Below are positions 1 to 7,102 of a stretch of 18,607 bases of DNA, one piece after another. The notes under the pieces are model-generated. The model searched no databases. It was not told the origin of the DNA and saw only the letters and a program-made list of their open reading frames with translations. The position numbers were made by a program, and so were the translations under genes. Origin of the DNA: DATDCV01 sp036524155 (lineage in GTDB: Bacteria > Verrucomicrobiota > Verrucomicrobiia > Limisphaerales > UBA8199); the NCBI GenBank assembly GCA_036524155.1, contig DATDCV010000012.1:1-18607 (forward strand). Reading direction: 5' to 3'. Positions within the stretch are counted from its first letter, which is position 1; the number at the start of each line of letters is the position of its first letter.

Positions 1-41
1 CGACTTTGCGCTTCGGATTTAAACTTCTCAAACAAGCCCAT
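1..41 (-). CDS. Start of an unidentified gene, cut by the window edge
   Basis: Reading the minus strand from an ATG at 41-39 gives 13 open codons, MGLFEKFKSEAQS, before the window ends. The ATG lies only 8 nt after the pyrG stop codon, which is the spacing expected for the next gene of an operon. A start of the form M-G-L-F-(E/D)-K-F-K is a common cytoplasmic protein N-terminus and resembles the start of some FtsY proteins, but 13 residues cannot identify a family. No clear Shine-Dalgarno sequence is visible. It could also be a chance open stretch. Confidence 0.4.
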   Translation of the reverse strand, partial: MGLFEKFKSEAQS

Positions 42-49
42 GCGGCGAG

Positions 50-1657
50 TCATCGACTGGTGGTCCGAGCGTGGGCGGCGGCGATGAAACCTTTGAACAG
101 CGGGTGCGGTTGGTGGGGTTTGCTCTGGAACTCGGGGTGGAACTGGCTGGCGATGAAAAACGGGTGCTTGGCCAGCTCGATGATCTCCACCAGGCGGCCG
201 TCCGGCGTGAAACCGCTGAAGACAAAATCCGCCTTCTGAAACCGTTCGCGGTAGGCGTTATTGAACTCATAGCGATGCCGATGCCGTTCCTTGACCACAA
301 AGGCGCCATAGAGCCGGGCGGTCCTGGTTCCCACCACAAGCTGGCACGGCTGGGCTCCCAAGCGCATCGTTCCGCCTTTCCTGGTTACTTTGGTCTGCTC
401 ATCCAGCATCGCGATAACCGGATGCGGCGTGTTCGGATCGAACTCGGTGGAATGCGCTTTGGCGAGCTTCAACACGTTCCGGGCAAACTCGATTGTTGCG
501 ATCTGCATGCCCAGGCACAGTCCGAGATAGGGCACATTATTTTCCCGCGCATAACGCGCCGCCTGAATCTTGCCTTCGATCCCTCGTTCCCCAAACCCGC
601 CCGGCACCAGGATGCCCGCCAGGCCCTTCAGCACTTTTTCCGCGCCTTCCCGCTCGATGTCCTCCGCATCCACTTTCTGGATGTCCACGCCGCAATCGTT
701 GCCGATGCCGCCGTGGCTGATCGCTTCGTAAACGGACTTGTAGGCATCCTGCAGTTCGATGTACTTGCCAACCACGCCGATTCGGACCCGGTTCTGGGGA
801 GCGATGATCTTCCGCAGAATTTCCTGCCAATGCGCCATGTTGGCGGCCGGCGCGTCGAGGTGCAACTGGCGGCAGACCAATTCGTCCACCCGCTCGCGCT
901 GCAGCATCATCGGAACTTCATAAATACTGTGCTCGACGTCCCGTTCCTCGATCACCGCCTCGAACGGCACGTTGCAGAAAAGCGAAATCTTCTGCCGCAG
1001 GTCTTTCTCCAGCGGTTTCTCGCAACGGCAGACCAAAATTTGCGGTGCGATGCCGATTTCGCGCAGCTTGGCGACGGATTGCTGGGTGGGTTTGGTCTTG
1101 AGTTCGCCGGCGGCTTTAATGAACGGCACGTAGGTGACATGCACAAACATGGCGTTGTGCGGGCCGACTTCGAGCGCAAACTCGCGGATCGCTTCGAGGA
1201 ACGGAAGACCCTCGATGTCGCCGGTGGTGCCCCCAATCTCCGTAATGATCACATCCGCCTTCGTCCGCTCGCCCAGGATGTTGATCCGGTTCTGGATCTC
1301 GTCTGTAACGTGCGGGATTACTTGCACCGTTTTGCCCAGATACTTTCCCTCCCGCTCGTTGTTGAGCACCGTCTGGTACACCTGGCCGCTCGTCAGGTTG
1401 TTCAGCCGTGTCAATTTGCAGTTGGTGAAGCGCTCGTAGTGGCCCAGGTCGAGGTCCGTCTCCGCCCCGTCATCCAGCACGTAGACCTCGCCATGCTGAT
1501 ACGGATTCATCGTGCCCGGATCGACGTTCAGATAGGGGTCGAACTTCTGCAAGGCGACTTTCAGGCCGCGGTTTTCCAGCAGAGTCCCCAGCGACGCCGC
1601 CGTCAGGCCCTTGCCCAACGAACTGACTACGCCGCCCGTTACGAAAATGTACTTCAT
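50..1657 (-). CDS. pyrG: CTP synthase (glutamine hydrolysing)
   Basis: Makes CTP from UTP, ATP and glutamine in the cytoplasm, the last step of pyrimidine nucleotide synthesis. The 535-residue length is normal for the family. The N-terminal synthetase domain has the P-loop-like VTGGVVSSLGKG at residues 6-17 and the signature NVDPGTMNPYQHGEV around 44-57, followed by DDGAETDLDLGHYERF. The C-terminal class I glutamine amidotransferase domain has PGGFGERG near 352-359, the nucleophile Cys381 in LGLCLGMQ, and the His507/Glu509 pair in QFHPEF. All key residues are present. The ATG at 1657 begins the conserved MKYIFVTGG and leaves no room for another start. It lies 147 bp after kdsB on the same strand, with an 8-bp tandem repeat in between. 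CTP is the co-substrate of KdsB, so the neighbourhood is functionally sensible. No obvious ribosome binding site or attenuator was seen. Confidence 0.98.
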   Translation of the reverse strand: MKYIFVTGGVVSSLGKGLTAASLGTLLENRGLKVALQKFDPYLNVDPGTMNPYQHGEVYVLDDGAETDLDLGHYERFTNCKLTRLNNLTSGQVYQTVLNNEREGKYLGKTVQVIPHVTDEIQNRINILGERTKADVIITEIGGTTGDIEGLPFLEAIREFALEVGPHNAMFVHVTYVPFIKAAGELKTKPTQQSVAKLREIGIAPQILVCRCEKPLEKDLRQKISLFCNVPFEAVIEERDVEHSIYEVPMMLQRERVDELVCRQLHLDAPAANMAHWQEILRKIIAPQNRVRIGVVGKYIELQDAYKSVYEAISHGGIGNDCGVDIQKVDAEDIEREGAEKVLKGLAGILVPGGFGERGIEGKIQAARYARENNVPYLGLCLGMQIATIEFARNVLKLAKAHSTEFDPNTPHPVIAMLDEQTKVTRKGGTMRLGAQPCQLVVGTRTARLYGAFVVKERHRHRYEFNNAYRERFQKADFVFSGFTPDGRLVEIIELAKHPFFIASQFHPEFQSKPHQPHPLFKGFIAAAHARTTSR

Positions 1658-1691
1658 AGTAGTGACTGCACTCCGGTTTGGGGAGGCCGAT

Positions 1692-1755
1692 CGTTATCGC
1701 GTCAACGCGTTAAAACGTTAAAACGTTAAACCACCAAACCGCCAAACCGCCGGGG
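1692..1755. repeat. Period-8 tandem repeat, about eight units, in the kdsB-pyrG gap
   Basis: Eight consecutive octamers can be read in one register on the plus strand: CGTTATCG, CGTCAACG, CGTTAAAA, CGTTAAAA, CGTTAAAC, CACCAAAC, CGCCAAAC, CGCCGGGG. The middle units are near-identical and the flanking ones are degenerate, with a rough consensus CGYYAAAC. The array ends 35 bp upstream of the pyrG start codon, so it lies in the pyrG leader or promoter region. The same octamer recurs in inverse orientation at the end of kdsB (1806-1845). Confidence 0.75.
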
Positions 1756-1790
1756 CGTCTTGCGCTGACCGACGGAATCGAAGCGGCGAG

Positions 1791-1804
1791 GGCGGACGTC
1801 CGCC
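1791..1804. repeat. 14-bp perfect palindrome just after the kdsB stop codon
   Basis: The sequence GGCGGACGTCCGCC is its own reverse complement and directly abuts the kdsB stop codon (TGA, 1807-1805). In the kdsB transcript it could fold as a short GC-rich hairpin with five base pairs and an ACGT loop. No U-run follows, so it is not a standard intrinsic terminator. It could stabilise the 3' end, act in Rho-dependent termination, or be a protein-binding palindrome. Confidence 0.6.
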
Positions 1805-2575
1805 TCAACCCTTCAACGCTTTAACGTTTCGACGCTTTAGCGCCCTCAGCATCTCTTCCACCCGTCCGACATCATCCGGCACATCCACGCCTACGCTGTC
1901 GTAATCGACTTTGACCACCGCGATGGGAATCCCGTTCTCCAGCGCGCGCAACTGCTCGAGCTTTTCCGCTGACTCCAGCGGGGACACCGGAAACCGGACC
2001 AGTCGCAGCAGGGTCTCCCGGCGATAACCGTAAATTCCCAGGTGCTTCAAAAAACAAAACGCCGCCAACTGTTCGCTCACCGAACTACTGGCGGCTCCGC
2101 GCAGATAGGGAATCGTGCGCCTTGAGAAATATAGTGCCAAACCGGCGGCGCTGACAACGACTTTCACCACGTTCGGATTATCATACTGCGCGGCCGAGGT
2201 GAGCGCCGCCGCCGCTGTCGACATTTCCGCCTTCTCCAGCGCCTGCGCCACGCCATCGATCACCGACGGGTCAATCAGCGGCTCATCGCCCTGAATGTTG
2301 ACCACTGCGTCGCAGGAAAGGCGCGCGGCCACTTCCGCAATCCGATCCGACCCGCTCGGATGGTCGGGAGAAGTCATCTCCACCCGGCAAAACCTCCGGG
2401 CGACGGACCGGATGCGTTCATCGTCCGTCGCGACGATCACTTCCGAAAGCGACTTGGCCTGCTGGCAACGTTCGACCACTCGTTGGATGAGTGGCTGGCC
2501 CGCGATCAGGGCAAGCGGTTTGCCGGGGAAACGCGTGGAGGCATATCGCGCCGGGACGATGCCGATATTTTTCAC
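1805..2575 (-). CDS. kdsB: 3-deoxy-manno-octulosonate cytidylyltransferase
   Basis: Activates KDO with CTP to CMP-KDO and pyrophosphate in the cytoplasm, the step that commits KDO to lipopolysaccharide inner core. The 256-residue protein has the family marks in order: PARYASTRFPGKPL (residues 8-21, with Lys19), VATDDERI (48-55), NIQGDEPLI (93-101, with metal-binding Asp97), a YFSRRTIPY segment (149-157), KHLGIYGYRRETL (177-189), EKLEQLRALENG (204-214) and VGVDVPDDV (228-236, with Asp231, the second metal ligand in the family). The ATG at 2575 directly begins the MKNIGIVPARY core. The last roughly 12 residues are basic and encoded by an 8-bp repeat, making a tail beyond the usual end. It is followed by pyrG, which supplies its CTP. 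The 281-bp gap upstream could hold a promoter, but none stands out. Confidence 0.97.
   Translation of the reverse strand: MKNIGIVPARYASTRFPGKPLALIAGQPLIQRVVERCQQAKSLSEVIVATDDERIRSVARRFCRVEMTSPDHPSGSDRIAEVAARLSCDAVVNIQGDEPLIDPSVIDGVAQALEKAEMSTAAAALTSAAQYDNPNVVKVVVSAAGLALYFSRRTIPYLRGAASSSVSEQLAAFCFLKHLGIYGYRRETLLRLVRFPVSPLESAEKLEQLRALENGIPIAVVKVDYDSVGVDVPDDVGRVEEMLRALKRRNVKALKG
1806..1845 (-). repeat. Octamer repeat inside the 3' end of kdsB
   Basis: On the plus strand five octamers follow in register: CAACCCTT, CAACGCTT, TAACGTTT, CGACGCTT, TAGCGCCC. The reverse complement of the consensus is CGTTRAAG, close to the CGTTAAAA units at 1708-1731 but in opposite orientation. Translated, it produces the C-terminal tail of KdsB, in which A-L-K recurs after eight residues, as expected for three 8-bp units. 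Confidence 0.65.
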
Positions 2576-2856
2576 GGGCCAATGTTGTAACTATTCCCAC
2601 CGCCGAATGCACGAAGGTTTTATGAAGCAATTGCCATATTGAGAAGTCAGCGGGGATTGGCTTGCGCCCCGCGGAGTGCCGGCGCGTGGAGTTCGGTCCA
2701 GGGCCAGGGCTTGCACCTCTTCATCCTGGAGGGACGGGCGAAAGAGTTCTGGATCCAACGCCGGGAGCGCCGTGCGATTTCTCCAAATCCCGCGGGGACA
2801 GTAGACCGGGCGGGGTCCTGCAGGCCCCGGGAGACCTGGTCTGAACCATCCGTCCG
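2576..2856. other. Intergenic gap between HEAT-repeat gene and kdsB
   Basis: This 281-bp stretch holds no ORF with recognisable similarity on either strand. Near 2808-2832 a GC-rich imperfect palindrome is centred on CCTGCAGG, about 30 bp past the HEAT gene stop codon; it might aid termination but lacks a U-run on the minus strand. The AT-richer part at 2576-2645 is where a kdsB promoter would be expected, but no convincing -35/-10 pair was seen. Confidence 0.5.
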
Positions 2857-4008
2857 CTATGGTAACACCGACGAATTCTCAGCCGCAGCCCGCAGATGGG
2901 CGATGACCTGCGAACCCGCGGCGCGAACCCACGCCGGCCGTTTGCTCATCGCCTCTTCCAATTGTGCTGCCGCACGCTGTGCCACCTCCGACTGAGCCCA
3001 ATTCGGATCGATCTGGTTGAGCGAAGACTCCGCCGTCTGCCGCACCGTGCGTTCTTCGTCCACGAGTGTCAGAACCAGTCCTTCGACAGCAACGGGGTCG
3101 CCGAGGGTGCCCAAGGCCTTCGCCGCGGCCAGGCGCACATCGCTATCGGTGTCCCCCAACCGGCCCACGAGCGCCTCGACGATCTCCGGGCAATGAAACC
3201 GCCCCAGAAACTGCACCGCAGTCAGGCGCACCTCAAAGTTCTCATCCTGGACCGGGCCGAGAAAGTAAGCGACCAGCTCCGGATCATCCCTTCGGGAGAG
3301 CACCTGGGCGGCGGCCAGGCGCACACAAGCCTCCCGGTCTCGCAGGGCTTGAAGGAGAGCACTCGTGACTTCCGGGTCGCTTTCTTTGCTCAGGGCATGA
3401 ATGGCCGAGACCTGGACGGTAGGGTCCGAATCGGCTACCGCCTCCAGCAATGGTTTGATCCGCCGCGGGTCGGCGACATCCTCCAGCGCTTCCGCGGCGG
3501 CCCGGCGGGAGAAGACAGTGTCGTTCCTGAGTTCGGACAGCAGAGGGTTGACCGCCGCCTGGCCTTGGAAAGAGGCGGCCCGGACGTTTCCCACCGCGAT
3601 GTCGAAAAGGGCCTGTTCCTCGCTTGAGGATGGGTGCCACCCCAGATTTCGAAGTGAGCCGGCGGCGCTCGCGCGCACGTTCAGATTGGTATCGTTGAAG
3701 CAAGCGGTCAGAGGGGCGATGGCGAGCGAATCGCCGTGCTCCCCGAGAGCGACCGCCGCGCCCTGACGCGCCTCGGGGCTCGGATCGCGGAGCAGGGGGA
3801 CCAGCAACTGCAACACTCGTCCATCCTGCACTTTTGCCAGGGCCCGGGCCGCGGCTCCGCGGACAAGCGCGTCCTCATCCGCCAAAAACGCGGCGAGCTG
3901 GTCAAAGAGGCGGGAATCGACGCCGTTTTCCAGGTCCAGCGCCTCGATCGCCTTACAGCGCACCTGGGGGTCCTTGGATTTCAGTTTTAGATTGTTTAGC
4001 CAAACCAT
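2857..4008 (-). CDS. HEAT-repeat protein of unknown function
   Basis: A 383-residue alpha-solenoid made almost wholly of HEAT-like (PBS-lyase type) repeats of about 31 residues. Roughly ten are visible, each with the pattern D-x-x-x-V-R-x-x-A-A-x-A-L, for example DEDALVRGAAARALAKV, DPSPEARQGAAVALGEHG and DTDSDVRLAAAKALGTLGD. One longer unit, containing LGWHPSSSEEQALFDIAVG, interrupts the series. There is no signal peptide or membrane segment, so it is probably cytoplasmic. Such solenoids usually mediate protein-protein binding; the partner is unknown. I chose the ATG at 4008 (MVWLNNLKLKSKDP) because repeat-like sequence begins there. The frame is open back to an ATG at 4257, inside the end of mutS, but those 83 residues are rich in Arg, Cys and Trp and look non-coding. 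An ATG at 4065 is another option. It lies 214 bp after mutS on the same strand. Confidence 0.85.
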   Translation of the reverse strand: MVWLNNLKLKSKDPQVRCKAIEALDLENGVDSRLFDQLAAFLADEDALVRGAAARALAKVQDGRVLQLLVPLLRDPSPEARQGAAVALGEHGDSLAIAPLTACFNDTNLNVRASAAGSLRNLGWHPSSSEEQALFDIAVGNVRAASFQGQAAVNPLLSELRNDTVFSRRAAAEALEDVADPRRIKPLLEAVADSDPTVQVSAIHALSKESDPEVTSALLQALRDREACVRLAAAQVLSRRDDPELVAYFLGPVQDENFEVRLTAVQFLGRFHCPEIVEALVGRLGDTDSDVRLAAAKALGTLGDPVAVEGLVLTLVDEERTVRQTAESSLNQIDPNWAQSEVAQRAAAQLEEAMSKRPAWVRAAGSQVIAHLRAAAENSSVLP

Positions 4009-4222
4009 AAGCGTGGTTTCACTGAGTGGACATTTCCCTGACGGAACTGTCCAACGTTCATACATTTCTAGTTCTGAACCGCTGAACCGCCCATGCCCGC
4101 GAGCCGCTTGGCAACATAAGCGCGTTCGATTGCGCCGTTCGAAATAGAAGGGAGCGTTTAATGTGCCAAGGGCGGCGGTTTGGGGCGGGCGCGACCGGCG
4201 CAGAGTGCTTTCGGACAGATTT
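4009..4222. other. Gap between mutS and the HEAT-repeat gene
   Basis: This 214-bp stretch is open in the frame of the downstream HEAT-repeat gene, but its translation does not look like that protein. No terminator with a U-run was found after the mutS stop, so read-through from mutS into the HEAT gene is possible. A promoter was not identified. Confidence 0.4.
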
Positions 4223-6907
4223 CTAACCGAACAAGTCCATTTGCGGAGGCGGCGCAAGCTTCTGCAATTTCTCGCGATCCCTCTGCCGGCGGGTAGACTG
4301 GCGAACGTTGCCTTCAGGTGTGAGTTCCGACTCCTCCAGGTTGCGGAGTATTTCTTTCGCGCGTTCCAGAACGGTCTTCGGCACGCCGGCCAACCTCGCC
4401 ACCTGGATCCCGTAGCTCTTGTCCGTGCCGCCTTCGGCGATCTTACGCAGAAACACCACCTGGTCGTGCCACTCGCGCGCGGCGACGTTGTAGTTCCTGA
4501 GTCGGGGCAACCGCGCCGCCAGCTCGGTCAACTCGTGATAGTGCGTCGCGAACAGAGTCTTCGCGCCAACCTGGTTGTGCAAATGCTCGAGAATCGACCA
4601 GGCCAGGCTCAGCCCGTCAAAGGTGCTGGTGCCGCGGCCGATTTCATCGAGGATAACCAGGCTCCGTGGCGTCGCGTTATTCAGAATGTCCGCAGTCTCG
4701 CACATTTCGACCATGAATGTTGATTGGCCGCGGGCCAAATCGTCGCTCGCGCCGATGCGGGTGAAGATGCGGTCCACCAGGTCAATGCGCGCGTCGGCGG
4801 CGGGGATGTAGGAGCCGGTGTGGGCCAGCAAAGTCAGCAGGGCGACCTGCCGAATATACGTGCTCTTGCCGGCCATGTTCGGCCCGGTGATCAAAGCGAT
4901 CCGCGTCGCCTCATCCAACCGGGTGTCATTCGGCACAAAGCGCTCGTCGGTGAGGCTCTGTTCCAGGACCGGGTGCCGGCCATCGCGAATGAGAATCATC
5001 CCCTCTTCCCCGATCCGGGGTCGGCAATAATTAAACAGCCGCGCCGTCTCAGCAAAGGCGGCCAGCACATCCAGTTGCGCCAGCGCCGCGGCGGTCGACT
5101 GGATGAGCTGCATCTGCCCCAGAGCCTCCCCTCGCACTCGCTGGAACAATTCGTATTCCACCCTCTCGCTTCGTTCCTCGGCCCCAAGAATCTTCCCCTC
5201 CATTTCCTTCAGCTCCGGGGTGATAAAACGCTCCCCGTTGGCGATGGTCTGTTTGCGCACGTAATGCGCGGGCACTTTGTCGAGGTTGGATTTCGTCACC
5301 TCGATGTAGTAGCCAAAGACGGAATTGAAGCGCACCTTGAGGGACTGAATCCCGGTCCGCGTGATCTCATCCAACTGAAGCTTGGCGATCCAGTCCTTTC
5401 CTCCACGCATGGCGGAGCGCAGTTCGTCCAGGGCGGTGTCGAAGCCGTCGCGGATCATCCCGCCCTCTTTTAAGGCCAGGGGCGGTTCGTCCACGATTGA
5501 CCTGTCAATCAGGTCCACCAGGTCCGGCAGTTCGTTAAGTTGATCGTAGAGAGTTTGCAGGAGGCTGGGCGCAGCCTCGGCCGGCGGCACCGGCCCGGGG
5601 GAGGGCTCTACGAAACCCGGCTCTCGAAGCGCCGGGCGCCCGGCCGCTTCCGCGGTCTGCAACAGCACTCGCAGTGTTTCTTTCACCGACGGGATCTGTG
5701 CCAGGGCCGTTCGCAGCCCGGCCAAATCCCTCGCGTTGCCGCTGCCTGCGCTCAGCCGTCCCAGCGTTCTTTCCAGATCACGCACCTGCCCGAGACGTGA
5801 CCGGAAATCATCCAGGCCCTGAGGGTTTTCGAGGAAGCAGCGGACCGTTTGTTGGCGCCGGCGGATGGGATCGACTGCGGCCAGCGGTTGGGAGAGCCAA
5901 TCGCGCAAACGGCGGGCGCCCATCGGGGTCACCGTTCGGTTGAGGGCGCCATACAGGCAGGACGTGCGCGGGGCGTCCTGGTGCAGAGGTTGCAGAATTT
6001 CCAGGTGGCGCGTGGTGGTGGCGTCGAGCACCAGGTAATCGCTTCGCTGGTAGAAAGAAACCCGTGCGAGGCTGCTGGCATCGCGGCGCAGGTGTTGTGT
6101 AAGGTAATGTAGCACCGCGCCAATGGCGCCAATCGCCGCGGTCCTGTCTCTCAGTCCGAAGCCGTCGAGGGAGGCCGCCTTGAAATGCTCGCGAGCCGTG
6201 AAGGTGGCGGTTTCGGGCGCGAACACCCAGTCCTCGTAGGGGATCAGGATGCCGCCGATGGAAGCGCTGGCCGGTGCGTTCGATCCGGTCGGGCGCGGTT
6301 GTGTCCCGTCTTGCTGGCCGGCGCCGAAGCCTCTCTGGGCGGTGCCCTCACCCCCGCGCAACAGCCGCGGCACCGCTTCCGATTCGGAGGGATAAACCAG
6401 TTCCGCGGGGCGCAGCCGCTGCAACTCGGCCACCAGACCCGCTTCGCCCGCGGCCTCGGTGGCCAGAAAATCCCCCGTCGTCAGGTCCGCAAACGCGAGT
6501 CCGTACGCCTGGCCTGCGGGATACACCGCCGCAAGAAAATTATTCCGTTCCGCCGCCAGTAATCGCTCGTCAAAATGGGTGCCCGGACTCAGGATTTGCG
6601 TCACCTCGCGTTTGACCAACTGGCCCGGGCGCGCGTCTTCCATCTGGTCGCAAATCGCCACCTTGCGCCCGGCCCGCAGCAGCCGCCCGATATACGCGTT
6701 CGCAGCGTGGAAAGGAATGCCGCACATGGGCACCACGCCCCGCTTCGTAAGCGCCACGTTCAGCAGTTGCGCTCCGGTTTGCGCGTCCTCAAAAAACAGT
6801 TCGTAAAAATCGCCCAACCGGAACAGCAACAGCGCATCCCTGGGCAGTTCGCTCTTGATGCGGCGATACTGCGCCATCATGGGTGTGAGTTGGGCGTCCG
6901 TGGCCAT
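4223..6907 (-). CDS. mutS: DNA mismatch repair protein MutS
   Basis: Recognises mismatches and small loops in newly copied DNA and, using ATP, starts repair with MutL. The 894 residues compare with 853 in E. coli. The mismatch-reading motif GDFYELF is at residues 32-38 (Phe34 and Glu36). The clamp/lever region includes FGYYIEVTKSNLDKVP near 531-546. The ATPase has Walker A GPNMAGKST (675-683), a Walker B region LVILDEIGRGTSTFDG (750-765) and ATHYHEL (787-793). The helix-turn-helix dimer region SYGIQVARLAGVP follows at 831-843. The protein ends in QMDLF (889-893), which fits the beta-clamp-binding pentapeptide. Two Gly/Pro/Ala-rich stretches, about 184-218 and 417-448, look like linkers and explain much of the extra length. 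The ATG at 6907 fits the usual short lead into the core. No mutL is in the window. Confidence 0.98.
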   Translation of the reverse strand: MATDAQLTPMMAQYRRIKSELPRDALLLFRLGDFYELFFEDAQTGAQLLNVALTKRGVVPMCGIPFHAANAYIGRLLRAGRKVAICDQMEDARPGQLVKREVTQILSPGTHFDERLLAAERNNFLAAVYPAGQAYGLAFADLTTGDFLATEAAGEAGLVAELQRLRPAELVYPSESEAVPRLLRGGEGTAQRGFGAGQQDGTQPRPTGSNAPASASIGGILIPYEDWVFAPETATFTAREHFKAASLDGFGLRDRTAAIGAIGAVLHYLTQHLRRDASSLARVSFYQRSDYLVLDATTTRHLEILQPLHQDAPRTSCLYGALNRTVTPMGARRLRDWLSQPLAAVDPIRRRQQTVRCFLENPQGLDDFRSRLGQVRDLERTLGRLSAGSGNARDLAGLRTALAQIPSVKETLRVLLQTAEAAGRPALREPGFVEPSPGPVPPAEAAPSLLQTLYDQLNELPDLVDLIDRSIVDEPPLALKEGGMIRDGFDTALDELRSAMRGGKDWIAKLQLDEITRTGIQSLKVRFNSVFGYYIEVTKSNLDKVPAHYVRKQTIANGERFITPELKEMEGKILGAEERSERVEYELFQRVRGEALGQMQLIQSTAAALAQLDVLAAFAETARLFNYCRPRIGEEGMILIRDGRHPVLEQSLTDERFVPNDTRLDEATRIALITGPNMAGKSTYIRQVALLTLLAHTGSYIPAADARIDLVDRIFTRIGASDDLARGQSTFMVEMCETADILNNATPRSLVILDEIGRGTSTFDGLSLAWSILEHLHNQVGAKTLFATHYHELTELAARLPRLRNYNVAAREWHDQVVFLRKIAEGGTDKSYGIQVARLAGVPKTVLERAKEILRNLEESELTPEGNVRQSTRRQRDREKLQKLAPPPQMDLFG

Positions 6908-7001
6908 CGCTTCAGCTTAGAGGCTTCCGCGCGGCACAGGCAAGCACGGCGGTGTGCCCGTCGGGCCAATCCGGTTCTTGAACCCCCGTGGAGTCTTAAA
7001 G

Positions 7002-7019
7002 CACCCGTAAAAGCGGGTG
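7002..7019 (-). terminator. Possible weak intrinsic terminator after the isomerase-like gene
   Basis: CACCCG (7002-7007) and CGGGTG (7014-7019) form a 6-bp stem with a 6-nt loop. On the minus strand the stem is followed by CTTTAAG, a short and imperfect U-tract. It lies about 85 bp past the stop codon of the gene at 7103-8074 and about 95 bp before the mutS start, so it could end that transcript. The stem is short, so this is tentative. Confidence 0.35.
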
Positions 7020-7102
7020 GCGAACCGCTGGTGTCGCTCCTGTGCGCGACTGTCGACCAGCTCGGACCGCTTCAGGATGCCGGAATTCCTAAAATGCCCG
7101 TT

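Noticed and set aside
71..1729. A 552-codon open frame on the plus strand, longer than the gene opposite it.
   Set aside because: It is antisense to pyrG, whose motifs are complete. The translation is Arg/His/Gln-rich with no recognisable domain; long antisense frames are common in GC-rich DNA.
1692..1755. Octamer array considered as a CRISPR or plasmid-type iteron.
   Set aside because: Units are 8 bp with no spacers, and there are no cas, rep or partition genes nearby.
2808..2832. GC-rich imperfect palindrome around CCTGCAGG after the HEAT-repeat gene.
   Set aside because: Arms are short with mismatches and no U-run follows, so I do not call it a terminator.
4009..4257. Longer start for the HEAT-repeat protein, overlapping mutS by 35 bp.
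   Set aside because: The 83 extra residues are rich in Arg, Cys and Trp and unlike HEAT repeats; the repeats begin right after the ATG at 4008.
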